This document shows positions 51,123 through 59,753 of a stretch of 64,000 nucleotides of DNA, piece after piece; the first letter of the stretch is position 1; each line of letters opens with the position of its first letter. The notes under the pieces were generated by a model that worked only from the letters and a program-made list of their open reading frames with translations, was not told where the DNA came from and did no database searches. Made by a program: the position numbers and the translations under genes. Source of the DNA: Devosia litorisediminis (GTDB lineage Bacteria; Pseudomonadota; Alphaproteobacteria; Rhizobiales; Devosiaceae); contig NZ_JAGXTP010000001.1 of the NCBI RefSeq assembly GCF_018334155.1, positions 496,001-560,000 on the forward strand, written 5' to 3'.

Positions 51123-51923
51123 CTAGATGAGCTTTTTGCGCAGGGTTGAGGACACCACTTCCCCGAAGATCACCAGAGCGAGTATGGTCAGCAGGACCAT
51201 TGAGACTTCCTGCCACTGGAACGTGTCGATCGCCCCCTGCAGGATGACGCCGATACCGCCCGCGCCAACCAGTCCCAGCACGGTGGATTCGCGCAGATTG
51301 ATGTCCCAGCGCAGGATGCTGATGGCGAAGAAGGCAGGGGCGACCTGAGGAACAACGCCATAGAGAACCACCTTGAAGGGTGAGGCGCCGCAGGCCTGGA
51401 GGGCCTCGATGGGCGCTGGGTCAATCTCCTCGATGGCCTCGCCGAGCAATTTGCCGAGGAAGCCGATCGAGCGGAACATGATGGCGATGATACCCGCAAC
51501 AATGCCCGGTCCGAAGATGGCCACGAACAGTAGCGCCCAGATGATGGTGTTCACCGACCGTGATGACACCACGATAAACCGCCCCACCCAGAGGAAAAAC
51601 CGGTTGGGCGTGGTGTTCTGCGCCGAAATATAGGCAACGGGCAGGGACAGGAACACGGCAAGGAACGTGGCGATGGTGGCGGTGTTGATGGTCTGCCAGA
51701 TCGCCTCGAGGATTGAGGGCAGGTTGGTGGGATCAGGCGGGATCATGCGATCGAACAGATCGATGAGCTGGATGGGGGCATCCCAGACCCATTCCCAGAT
51801 CACATCAATGCTGCCAAAAGCCCAGACGACGATCAGGGTGACACTGAGAAAGGCCGCGTAGCGCTTGAACCGCTGCATCGGGGTAAAGCGGGCCCAGCTG
51901 TCCATGGTGTTTTGAGTATTCAT
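51123..51923 (-). CDS. phnE: Phosphonate/phosphite-type ABC permease (PhnE), second copy
   Basis: A 266-residue PhnE-family permease with six helices. The EAA-like coupling loop is EEIDPAPIEALQACGASPFKVVLYGVVPQVAPAF (partly quoted), and GLVGAGGIGVILQGAID near the end is the family signature. It is the last gene of a phnDCEE-type operon and overlaps the first permease gene by four bases. The long N-terminal periplasmic segment (IQLIDLFDRMIPPDP) is typical of the downstream PhnE of such pairs. Confidence 0.9.
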   Translation of the reverse strand: MNTQNTMDSWARFTPMQRFKRYAAFLSVTLIVVWAFGSIDVIWEWVWDAPIQLIDLFDRMIPPDPTNLPSILEAIWQTINTATIATFLAVFLSLPVAYISAQNTTPNRFFLWVGRFIVVSSRSVNTIIWALLFVAIFGPGIVAGIIAIMFRSIGFLGKLLGEAIEEIDPAPIEALQACGASPFKVVLYGVVPQVAPAFFAISILRWDINLRESTVLGLVGAGGIGVILQGAIDTFQWQEVSMVLLTILALVIFGEVVSSTLRKKLI

Positions 51924-52714
51924 GACATACGCTTTCTGATCACGCCGCTGAACGCTTCTGAAATCAGAATGGCGCCGACAATCACCATGGTGATCGCGAG
52001 GGCGAAATCGTAGTCATAACGGCCGAATGCATTGGCCAGGGTGGCGCCAATGCCGCCGGCACCGACAATGCCGATCACCGCGGACGCCCGCAGATTGCTG
52101 TCGAGCTGGTAGATACCCAGGCCCACCAGACGTGGCATGATTTGCGGCAGGATGGCGTAGACCATGGTTGAGAGGAACGGTGCGCCGACGGCGCGCATGG
52201 CCTCGACCTGACCAAAGTCAATTTCCTCGATCCGCTCTGCCAGCAGTTTGGCGACGAAACCAATCGAATAGACGACCAGGGTCAAGGCTCCGGCCAGAGG
52301 GCCGAAGCCCACGGCTTTGACGAAGATGATCGCGACGATCACGGGGTGGAAACTGCGGGCCAGAATGATGATGCCGCGCCCCAGATAATAGATCGGGCGG
52401 GGCGAAATGTTGCGGGCCGCCATGAAGGCCAGCGGCACGGAGGTGATCAGGCCGCCCGCGGTGGCGAGAATGGCGATCTTGAGGCTTTCCATGAAGCCGC
52501 TGAACAACAGGCCGGAACGCTCAAAGCTGGGGGGGAATGCCCCGCTAAAGATGCGCCCAGCGGCCTCCATCCCCTTGGCTGTGCGCTCCCAGTCGATGGG
52601 CAGGGTGGCAAGGGTCAGCACGAAATAGGTCAGCGCGACAGCGTAGATGCCGTAGCGCAATGCGGCCGTCTTGATGAGTGGCGGTTTGCGCCAGTGACTG
52701 ACTTTTGCCGTCAT
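51920..52714 (-). CDS. phnE: Phosphonate/phosphite-type ABC permease (PhnE), first copy
   Basis: A 264-residue PhnE-family permease, homologous to the following gene: coupling loop EEIDFGQVEAMRAVGAPFLSTMVYAILPQ (partly quoted) and GIVGAGGIGATLANAFG. The two permeases probably form a heterodimer. Its start overlaps the stop of the ATPase gene by four bases. No C-P lyase, phosphonatase or phosphite dehydrogenase gene is present in the window. Confidence 0.9.
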   Translation of the reverse strand: MTAKVSHWRKPPLIKTAALRYGIYAVALTYFVLTLATLPIDWERTAKGMEAAGRIFSGAFPPSFERSGLLFSGFMESLKIAILATAGGLITSVPLAFMAARNISPRPIYYLGRGIIILARSFHPVIVAIIFVKAVGFGPLAGALTLVVYSIGFVAKLLAERIEEIDFGQVEAMRAVGAPFLSTMVYAILPQIMPRLVGLGIYQLDSNLRASAVIGIVGAGGIGATLANAFGRYDYDFALAITMVIVGAILISEAFSGVIRKRMS

Positions 52715-53484
52715 GCCACTGCACCGATTTCCTGACGATCCTCAGAGGGCGTGCCAGCGTAGATTTCATCCATCTGGGCGGCGTCCAGGGCCGCTGGAAC
52801 GTCATCAAAGATGATCCGGCCATAGCGCATGCCGACGATGCGGTCGCTATATTCCTTGGCTTCGGTCACATTGTGGATGTTGATGATAACCGGCAGGTTG
52901 AGTTCGTGGGCGAGATCACGCAGCAGGGACATGATCTGCTCGGAGGTCTTGGGGTCCAGCGACGCGGTTGGCTCGTCGGCCAGCAGGATTTCGGGGCGCT
53001 GCATCAGGGCGCGGACAACACCGACGCGTTGACGCTCGCCACCGGACAATTCATCGGCGCGCTTATTGGCGTATTGGGCAATGCCGACGCGCTCCATCAG
53101 CTCGAAGGCGCGCTCGATATCGGCCTTGGGATATCGGCGGGTGAAGGCGGCCCAGGTGGAGATATAGCCCAACCGGCCGGACTGTACATTTTCCATGACG
53201 GTGAGACGATCGACCAGGTTGAAGCCCTGGAACACCATGCCAATGCGCCGCCGCGCTGCCCGCAATTCGCGCGTTTTCAGCGTGGTGAAATCGGTGCCGT
53301 TCAGGACAATCGATCCTGATGTCGGTTCAACCAGTCGGTTCACACAGCGCAGCAGTGTGCTCTTGCCAGCGCCAGACGAGCCGATGATCGACATGATCTG
53401 TTCGCCCTGCACCGACAGGTTCAAGTCCTTGAGGACCGGCGAACCCTTGCCGTAGCGCTTCACGAGATTCTTGATTTCAAGCAT
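52711..53484 (-). CDS. phnC: Phosphonate/phosphite-type ABC ATPase (PhnC)
   Basis: A 257-residue ATPase: Walker A GSSGAGKSTLLR, Q-loop MVFQGFNLVDRLTV, signature LSGGERQRVGVVRA, Walker B ILLADEPTASLD and H-loop NIHNVTEAKEYSDRIVGMR. The insert SGRLGYISTWAAFTRRYPKAD between Q-loop and signature is a PhnC hallmark. ATG 53484 is used; the 45-residue upstream extension overlaps the binding-protein gene in another frame. It lies 62 bases after phnD, across a stem-loop. Confidence 0.92.
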   Translation of the reverse strand: MLEIKNLVKRYGKGSPVLKDLNLSVQGEQIMSIIGSSGAGKSTLLRCVNRLVEPTSGSIVLNGTDFTTLKTRELRAARRRIGMVFQGFNLVDRLTVMENVQSGRLGYISTWAAFTRRYPKADIERAFELMERVGIAQYANKRADELSGGERQRVGVVRALMQRPEILLADEPTASLDPKTSEQIMSLLRDLAHELNLPVIINIHNVTEAKEYSDRIVGMRYGRIIFDDVPAALDAAQMDEIYAGTPSEDRQEIGAVA

Positions 53485-53506
53485 GTTGCCTCTCAGACCC
53501 CAATGT

Positions 53507-53530
53507 CGCCCCTGCCCGAAAGCAGGAGCG
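53507..53530 (-). promoter_or_regulatory. Intercistronic stem-loop between phnD and phnC
   Basis: CCTGC/GCAGG stem extended by CGC/GCG across one mismatch, in the 62 bases after the binding-protein gene. It has no T run, so message stabilisation is more likely than full termination. Confidence 0.5.
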
Positions 53531-53546
53531 GCACGGGGGGAGTTCG

Positions 53547-54530
53547 TTATTCTGCTGCGAGACCCTGAGGCGTGTATTCCACGCCATTGGATGCCTGGAT
53601 CTGACGGATGACAGCCCACTGATCCTGATAGGTGATCGGGATGAACTTGCTCACGCCGTCAAATTCATCGCCCAGCACGGTGCCTTCGAAATCGAAGGTG
53701 AAGAAGGCTTCCTTGATCTTTTCGACAAGGGCCGGATCGAGGTCATGGGCAACGTTGAACGAGGTTGTGGGGAATGGGTCGCTTTCCCAGATCTTGCGCA
53801 CGTCAGCGGTGTCATACAGGCCACGCTCGGCCATACGGTCAACCACTTCGGAGGCAACTGGCGCCGCGTCGTAATCGCCGGCAACAACGCCGAGCATCGA
53901 CTGGTCATGCGAGCCAGAATAGACCACTTCGTAGTCTTCATCAGGGGTCACGCCAAGCGCGGGGAACAGGGCGCGTGGGGCCTGGTTGCCCGAATTGGAG
54001 GTTGGCGAGGTGTGCGCCACGCGCTTGCCGGCAAGATCGGCAACGGTCTTGATCTCGGAATCGGCCTGGGTGAACACCTGCAGACGATAGCCAAACTGGC
54101 CGTCTTCAGCGCCCATGATGGCAAATGGCACGGCGCCGGCAAGGTTCACGGCGAATGGGGTCGGACCGGTCGAAAAGCCTGCAATATGCAGACGGCCGGA
54201 GCGCATGGCTTCAACTTCGGCCGAGTTGGACTGCACGGCAAAGAACTGCACATCCTTGCCGGTGGTGGCCGCCAGATGTTCGATGAAGGGTTCCCAGATG
54301 TCAGCATAAACAGCGGGGTCTTCAACCGGCGTATAGGCGAACACCAGTGTGTTGGGGTCATTCAATTCGGCAGGATCTGTTGGGGTATCGGCCACCAGAT
54401 CGCCATTGGCGTCGCAATAGAGTGTGTCGAGATCACCCCGTTGTGCGCAGTCTTCAGCGGCCATCGCCGAAACACTGCCCATGGCAAAAATACCAGCGGC
54501 CATCGCGGCGCGCGTCATCATCGCTTTCAT
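53547..54530 (-). CDS. phnD: Phosphonate/phosphite-type periplasmic binding protein (PhnD)
   Basis: A 327-residue binding protein. A signal peptide to about residue 24 (SVSAMAAED) is followed by an unusual 30-residue polar segment with a Cys pair (DCAQRGDLDTLYCDANGD), then the PhnD domain: LVFAYTPVEDPAVYADIWEPF, QFFAVQSNSAEVEAMRSGRLHIAGFSTGP (partly quoted), HTSPTSNSGNQAPRALFPALG and SGSHDQSMLGVVAGDYDAAPVAS. The Ser/Thr cluster and SGSHDQS match the oxyanion-binding sites of phosphonate and phosphite receptors. It starts a phnDCEE operon and is divergent from a two-component system that may sense through it. Confidence 0.88.
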   Translation of the reverse strand: MKAMMTRAAMAAGIFAMGSVSAMAAEDCAQRGDLDTLYCDANGDLVADTPTDPAELNDPNTLVFAYTPVEDPAVYADIWEPFIEHLAATTGKDVQFFAVQSNSAEVEAMRSGRLHIAGFSTGPTPFAVNLAGAVPFAIMGAEDGQFGYRLQVFTQADSEIKTVADLAGKRVAHTSPTSNSGNQAPRALFPALGVTPDEDYEVVYSGSHDQSMLGVVAGDYDAAPVASEVVDRMAERGLYDTADVRKIWESDPFPTTSFNVAHDLDPALVEKIKEAFFTFDFEGTVLGDEFDGVSKFIPITYQDQWAVIRQIQASNGVEYTPQGLAAE

Positions 54531-54637
54531 AACTCTCTCCCTTTGGATGTTGTCGCCGAAGGATAGTTTCCTCCAACCCCGGCGACAGCAATGAGACAAG
54601 CTTGGCGCAGCGGGGCAGCGATAGCGAGGACGGCTGT

Positions 54638-54681
54638 GTTAACGGAATATTACAGAGGCCGGATTTGCGTTAACAGTGTTA
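54638..54681. promoter_or_regulatory. Repeated GTTAAC elements in the phnD / response regulator divergent promoter
   Basis: GTTAAC at 54638-54643 and again at 54669-54674, 31 bases apart (about three helical turns). The second copy is part of the perfect palindrome TAACAGTGTTA (54671-54681). A likely binding region for the OmpR-type regulator encoded next door. Confidence 0.45.
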
Positions 54682-54768
54682 CGGGCGCCCCTTCGCCGAT
54701 CGAATTTGCCGTATAGAGGCGGTCCGGCATCGTGGTGCCGGATGAGGTCTCTGGGAGGGGATTGGACA

Positions 54769-55503
54769 TTGGCTGAGGCTTTCAAGAGTGGCGAGAAGCC
54801 GCCGGTCATTGCGATTGTGGATGACGATCGCGAGGTCAGCGAGACGCTGTCGGCACTGCTCAAGGAGAGTGGTTTTGAGCCGATCGTTTGCGCCAGCAGC
54901 GCCGAATTCCTCGCGCTTGGTGATCCGCCGCCGGTTGATCTGGCGCTGATCGATCTGTGGTTGCGCGGTGAATCCGGGCTGAACCTGGCGGTTCATATCG
55001 GCAAGCTATATGCGCTGCCGATCGTCATGCTGACCGGGGTTGGCGACGAAAGCGACAAGATCATTGGGCTGGAAACCGGCGCCGACGACTATCTGATGAA
55101 GCCGTTCAATCCGCGCGAACTGGTGGCGCGCATTCGCGCTGTTCTGAGGCGCTACGGCCATGGGCTGACCCGCGCGCCATTGTCGCCGGAACACACGGTG
55201 GGCTTTGGTGACAAGCGGATTGATCTGCATGGCCGGTTGTTGCTCGATAGTGCCGGACATGAAATTCCGCTGACCAATGGCGAATACCGGCTGCTGGAGT
55301 ATTTCGTGCGCAATCCGGCGCGGGTGATCTCGCGACCGGAGCTGCTGTCCGAACTGGGATCGGACATGGAGCGCTATGTCGACCGCACGATTGACGTGCT
55401 GATCCTGCGTCTGCGCCGCAAGATCGAGAAGACGCCATCCAAGCCCGTGCATCTGCAGACGCGTCGTTCGCAGGGCTATTTCTTTCAGCTGGACGAGACC
55501 TAG
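54769..55503 (+). CDS. OmpR-family response regulator
   Basis: A 244-residue regulator if started at TTG 54769. The receiver domain has the acidic pair in IAIVDDDREVSE, the phosphoacceptor Asp62 in LALIDLWLRGESG, Thr in MLTGVGDE and Lys in DDYLMKPFNPREL. The C-terminal winged helix is of Trans_reg_C type (LTNGEYRLLEYFVRNPARVISRPELL, partly quoted, and DRTIDVLILRLRRKIE). TTG is chosen because GGGAGGGG ends eight bases before it; ATG 54742 is possible but lacks a ribosome site. The hybrid kinase gene starts four bases after the stop, so they are co-expressed. Confidence 0.9.
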   Translation: MAEAFKSGEKPPVIAIVDDDREVSETLSALLKESGFEPIVCASSAEFLALGDPPPVDLALIDLWLRGESGLNLAVHIGKLYALPIVMLTGVGDESDKIIGLETGADDYLMKPFNPRELVARIRAVLRRYGHGLTRAPLSPEHTVGFGDKRIDLHGRLLLDSAGHEIPLTNGEYRLLEYFVRNPARVISRPELLSELGSDMERYVDRTIDVLILRLRRKIEKTPSKPVHLQTRRSQGYFFQLDET

Positions 55504-55507
55504 CGGC

Positions 55508-58024
55508 ATGTTTGGGCGGTTGGACAATCTCAGCGTCAGGTTTCGGCTGTCAGCCGCGATTGTCATTCTGTGCGTTGTCGCGCTGGTGATCTCGGCAATC
55601 AGCCTGCTGACCCTGCGCAATGCAGAGAACTGGCTCGAGACCATCCACCGCGAAACGCTAGCGGAGGTGTCGAGCGCACTGGAGTTGTCACGCGGCGCGG
55701 CCAATCTCGCCACAGCGGCGCCGTTCCTGCTGACGGTTCAACTGCCGTTCCAGCTGCAGGTGGAAGCCGATCAGATCGTGCAGACCATTGCTGACCTTGA
55801 GGCAATGGCGGGTAATGATGCCAGTCTGGCATTGCCACTGGCCCGCATGCGAGCAGCCATCTCCAATCTTGTTCGGGTGTCCTCGCCGCAGAGCACGCTG
55901 CAGGCCGACATCACCCGGATCGACCGCGATCTGGTGCGGCTGCAGAGCCGGTTTACGCGACAGGCCAATTCGGGTGATGGCAGCCTAGCGGAGCGGCTCG
56001 CCCGGGCCCAGCTGATGCAGCTGACCAGCGCGGCGCAAAGCGTGGCGCGCGCCAATGCGCTGATCGAGGTGGGCGAATTCAGCCGCCAGTTCACCAATGG
56101 CCGCAAGGCGGTGACGCTGCCCGATACGGTTGCGGCGGGGCTGGCCGAGATCGACGCCGTTCTGGCCAGTGGATCCGCACATTTGTTTGTGCTCCAGCAT
56201 CAGGCCCTGACTGCGGCACTGGATGCCGAAAACGCACTGTTCCGCATTCGCCAGCTATCCGATCAGGTCACGTCCTATGCCGCGCAGAAGGTCGAAGACG
56301 CCGAAGAGCGCCTGCGCCTTGCCCGGACGCAGACCACACAGAACCTGGCCATTGCGCAGCAAGCGGTGACCATTCTGGCGCTGTTCAGTGCCGTTGTGGC
56401 AATCCTGTCGGCGCTGTTCGTGTCGCGCTATGTCGCGGTGAATCTGCGGCTGATTGCCAATGGGATGCACCGGCTGGCAGCGGGCGACCACAAATCGGAC
56501 CTGATCCGCAATACGCAATCGCAGGACGAGATTGGCCAGCTGTTTGATGCCTTCGGGGTGTTTCGCGACAATGCCCAGAAGCTGGAGCGGCGGACGGCAG
56601 AGATCAGGCGGCAGAACACGCTGTTTGCCAATGTGTTTCGCAACATCAAGGACGGGGTCGCCATTCTGTCACAAGCGGGCACGATCGAGGCCGAGAACGG
56701 CAAGGTGCGCGAGTTGCTGCGCCTGCCCGACACGGCAGCGACACAGGGCATGTCGATGCAGGATCGCATTGCCCAGTCGGCGTTTTCTCGGCAGACCGAC
56801 GGCGTCGACCGCGCCGGGTTTGACGAATATGTCGATGCCGCGGGGCATGTGCTCGAAATCCGCCAGTCGCAACTCCCCGATGGGCGGTCAGTGTGGCTGC
56901 TATCGGAAACCACCGAACGCAAGCGGATCGACGAGCGGCTGGAGGAAATCAGACGGGTGGAAACGCTGGGCAAGGTGACCGGCGAAGTGGCCCATGATTT
57001 CGGTAATATCCTGTCGACGATCTCGGGCAATCTGCATCTGCTTGAAACGGCATCTGCGAGCGCAGCGCCGGCGCATCTGAACCGGATCAGGACGGCGGTG
57101 GATCTGGGTGTGTCGCTGACCGAGCGGCTGGTGGCGTTTGCACGCAAGCAACATCTCGAGCCCGAGGTGATCGAAATCGGCGCGCTGGTCGAAGGAATGG
57201 TCGATCTGTTGAGCATCGCCTTGCCCGAAGAGATCAGCCTGACGCTGGATCTGAGCCCGGCGCCGGTATCGGTGCGGCTGGACCCGGGGCAGTTGGAAAG
57301 CGCGATCCTGAATCTGTGCGTCAATGCCGGTCAGGCCATTTCGGGCGCGGGCCATATCGCCATCGCGGTCTATCGGGAGGGCGATCAGCAGGTGATCCTG
57401 TCGATCAGCGATGACGGGGCGGGGATGACGCCCGAGACCAAGCGGCGGGCGTCCGAGCCGTTCTATTCAGCTCGCCCGAACGGAGATGGTACCGGCCTTG
57501 GGTTGTCGATGGTCTATGGTTTTGTGGCGCAGTCGGGCGGGTCCATGCAGATTGAATCCGAGCTTGGGGCCGGCACCCAGATCATCCTGCGGTTTCCGAT
57601 CCACCAGTCAGCAAGCGCTGAACTGCCCAGGTTCAGCGGGCGCGCGCTTGTGGTGGACGATACCGCCAATGCTGCTGTCTCGGTGGCAGCGACGCTTGCG
57701 GGACTGGGGTTTGATACCCTGACAGCGACACAGTTTGGTCAGGGGCGAGACCTGATCGAGAATACGCCTGATCTGGCGCTGATCCTGACGGACCTCAATC
57801 TGGATCACGGGCAGTCGGGTGTTGAGCTGATTGCGCAGACGCTGGAGCTGCACCCGGGTTCGCTGGCTATCCTGATGTCGTCCCGGCTGCCAGAGACGGT
57901 TCCTTTCCAGGCGCAATATCCGGGGCGGGTAGCGATGCTGGCCAAGCCGATTGTCGGCGACCAACTGGCGGATGCAGTCACGGCGCTGGAGCAGGCCGAC
58001 AAGGATAGCCTTGGCGCTGAGTGA
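55508..58024 (+). CDS. TorS-like hybrid sensor histidine kinase
   Basis: An 838-residue membrane kinase. TM1 is at 11-36 and TM2 at about 285-307, enclosing a 250-residue all-helical periplasmic sensor like that of TorS. Then come HAMP (to about 360), a degenerate PAS-like region (about 370-470), HisKA with His496 in GEVAHDFGNILSTISG, a HATPase domain (LNLCVNAGQAISG, SDDGAGM, GDGTGLGLSMVYG) and a C-terminal receiver with Asp762 in LILTDLNLDHGQSG. There is no separate Hpt domain, so phosphate flow to the partner regulator may be direct. TorS sensors work with a periplasmic binding protein; the divergent phnD product is the obvious candidate (inference). Confidence 0.88.
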   Translation: MFGRLDNLSVRFRLSAAIVILCVVALVISAISLLTLRNAENWLETIHRETLAEVSSALELSRGAANLATAAPFLLTVQLPFQLQVEADQIVQTIADLEAMAGNDASLALPLARMRAAISNLVRVSSPQSTLQADITRIDRDLVRLQSRFTRQANSGDGSLAERLARAQLMQLTSAAQSVARANALIEVGEFSRQFTNGRKAVTLPDTVAAGLAEIDAVLASGSAHLFVLQHQALTAALDAENALFRIRQLSDQVTSYAAQKVEDAEERLRLARTQTTQNLAIAQQAVTILALFSAVVAILSALFVSRYVAVNLRLIANGMHRLAAGDHKSDLIRNTQSQDEIGQLFDAFGVFRDNAQKLERRTAEIRRQNTLFANVFRNIKDGVAILSQAGTIEAENGKVRELLRLPDTAATQGMSMQDRIAQSAFSRQTDGVDRAGFDEYVDAAGHVLEIRQSQLPDGRSVWLLSETTERKRIDERLEEIRRVETLGKVTGEVAHDFGNILSTISGNLHLLETASASAAPAHLNRIRTAVDLGVSLTERLVAFARKQHLEPEVIEIGALVEGMVDLLSIALPEEISLTLDLSPAPVSVRLDPGQLESAILNLCVNAGQAISGAGHIAIAVYREGDQQVILSISDDGAGMTPETKRRASEPFYSARPNGDGTGLGLSMVYGFVAQSGGSMQIESELGAGTQIILRFPIHQSASAELPRFSGRALVVDDTANAAVSVAATLAGLGFDTLTATQFGQGRDLIENTPDLALILTDLNLDHGQSGVELIAQTLELHPGSLAILMSSRLPETVPFQAQYPGRVAMLAKPIVGDQLADAVTALEQADKDSLGAE

Positions 58025-58036
58025 ATAGGCGGCGGT

Positions 58037-58774
58037 TCAGAGCAGGGTGGTGGCGCGGGCGTTGTCGAGTGCGACCACTGTGTCGATGGCGGCGGCAGCG
58101 GCATCGGGGGCGCCTTTTTCGATCGCGGCGACCAGCTCGGTCAGCGCGGCCAGGGTGGCGCGGGCGTAATCGTTGCGGGTGGTGTCATCGAGCGATTTCA
58201 GGGCGAGCGCCAAAGTCAGTTCCACAATGCCGGTTACTGAACGGAGCAGGGCATTGCCTGCGCTTTCGGCAACGGCACGATGGATCTCCAGACTTGAAAG
58301 ACCGAGTGCTTCAAGATTGCCGTCGGCCAGTTCCATCTGATGCAGCCAGTATTTCATCAGCCGCACATGTTCCGCCGTGCGGCGCTCTGCTGCCAGACGC
58401 ACGGCGCGGGCTTCGAGCGCGCTGCGCACATCGAACAGGCTTTCAAAGAAGCGCGCATCGGGCTTGGCGTAAAAGTGCCAGGACAGGACCTGCGGATCAA
58501 AAAAGCTCCAGCGATTGGAGGGGGTCACACGGGTGCCTACCTTGGGGCGGGCTTCAACCATGCCCTTGGCTTCGAGCGTCTTGAGAGCCTCACGCAGCAC
58601 GGTGCGGGAAACGCCATAGGTTTCCATCATCACCGCATCGCTGGCCAGCACCGAGCCAACGGGAAATTGGCCAGTGACAATGCCATGGCCAATCTCGTTG
58701 ATGACGAATGTGTGGAAGTTGCGCGCAGCGGGTCGCCCGGACAGTGAGCGAATAAGGCTGCCAGCTTCGATCAT
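58037..58774 (-). CDS. FadR-type (FCD) GntR regulator of the galactofuranose-type importer
   Basis: A 245-residue FCD-subfamily GntR regulator: winged helix with GSVLASDAVMMETYGVSRTVLREALKTLEAKGMVEARPKVGTRV (partly quoted), then the helical FCD domain (FESLFDVRSALEARAVRLAAERRT and LEIHRAVAESAGNALL). This subgroup (with RWSFFDPQVLSWHF) often regulates galactonate or similar sugar-acid genes. It is the last gene of the minus-strand transporter operon, starting one base after the preceding stop, and its own stop lies 12 bases from the convergent kinase gene. Confidence 0.85.
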   Translation of the reverse strand: MIEAGSLIRSLSGRPAARNFHTFVINEIGHGIVTGQFPVGSVLASDAVMMETYGVSRTVLREALKTLEAKGMVEARPKVGTRVTPSNRWSFFDPQVLSWHFYAKPDARFFESLFDVRSALEARAVRLAAERRTAEHVRLMKYWLHQMELADGNLEALGLSSLEIHRAVAESAGNALLRSVTGIVELTLALALKSLDDTTRNDYARATLAALTELVAAIEKGAPDAAAAAIDTVVALDNARATTLL

Positions 58775-58775
58775 A

Positions 58776-59753
58776 CTAGGCTTTCTCGGACGATTTCCCT
58801 CCGGGAGCGGAGGCCGCAAATATGATCCGCTGCAGTACGATGAACAAGAACAGCAGGACACCAATGACAATTTTGGTCCACCAACTCGACAGCGTGCCGT
58901 CAAAGATGATGTAGGTCTGGACCAGCCCCAGCAACATCACACCGACAAAGGTGCCCAGCACGAAGCCGTAGCCCCCGGTCAGCAAGGTGCCGCCAATCAC
59001 CACCGCGCTGATGGCGTCGAGTTCAACGCCGACGGCGGCTAGTGGGTAGCCTGCAGAGGTGTAGAGCGAAAACACGATTCCCGCCAAGGCAGCCAGCATG
59101 CTTGAGAGCATATAGATCAGCACTGTGGTCTGCGCCACCGGGACGCCCATCAGCGATGCGGATACCGGGTTGCCACCCAGGGCATAGACGTAGGAGCCGA
59201 ACTTGGTGCGGTGGGCAAGCAGGGCGCCGCCGAGGAACACCACGATCATCAGCATGCCGATGAAGCTGAGGCGACCGCCGCCGGGCAGGCGGATCATGAG
59301 ATCGCCCAGCGTGTCGTAGAAGTCGTGGTGGATCGGCACGGAATCCTGGGTGATTACCGATGCGCCACCGCGGGCCAGGAACATGCCGGCCAGGGTGACA
59401 ATGAACGCGGGCACCTGCAGATAATGGATGATGAAGCCCATGGCGGCGCCAAACAGACCCGCGACGCCCAGAGCGATGACGAAGGCCGCCAGCGGATGAA
59501 AGCCCAACCAGTTGATCAGCACCGCAATCAGCACGCCGGTAAAACCGATGACCGACCCTACCGAGAGGTCAATGCCGCCCGAGATGATGACAAAGGTCAT
59601 GCCCACGGCCGCGATGCCCAGAAAGGCATTATCGGTCAGAAAATTGCCCAGCACTCGGGTGGAGAGCATGTTGGGGAACTGCACCACGCTGAGCGCATAG
59701 GCAATGATGAAGATGACGGCGGTGGCCGCCAGGGGGCGCAGACTGCGTTTCAT
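58776..59753 (-). CDS. yjfF: YjfF-type sugar ABC permease
   Basis: A 325-residue CUT2-type permease with about ten helices. VGMTFVIISGGIDLSVGSVIGFTGVL and GALLAHRTKFGSYVYALGGNPVSASLMGVPV (partly quoted) are family signatures, and its identity as YjfF is supported by the partner genes YtfQ, YtfR and YtfT in order. In E. coli this system imports galactofuranose; arabinofuranose-type sugars are other possible ligands. Overlaps the upstream permease gene by four bases. Confidence 0.85.
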   Translation of the reverse strand: MKRSLRPLAATAVIFIIAYALSVVQFPNMLSTRVLGNFLTDNAFLGIAAVGMTFVIISGGIDLSVGSVIGFTGVLIAVLINWLGFHPLAAFVIALGVAGLFGAAMGFIIHYLQVPAFIVTLAGMFLARGGASVITQDSVPIHHDFYDTLGDLMIRLPGGGRLSFIGMLMIVVFLGGALLAHRTKFGSYVYALGGNPVSASLMGVPVAQTTVLIYMLSSMLAALAGIVFSLYTSAGYPLAAVGVELDAISAVVIGGTLLTGGYGFVLGTFVGVMLLGLVQTYIIFDGTLSSWWTKIVIGVLLFLFIVLQRIIFAASAPGGKSSEKA

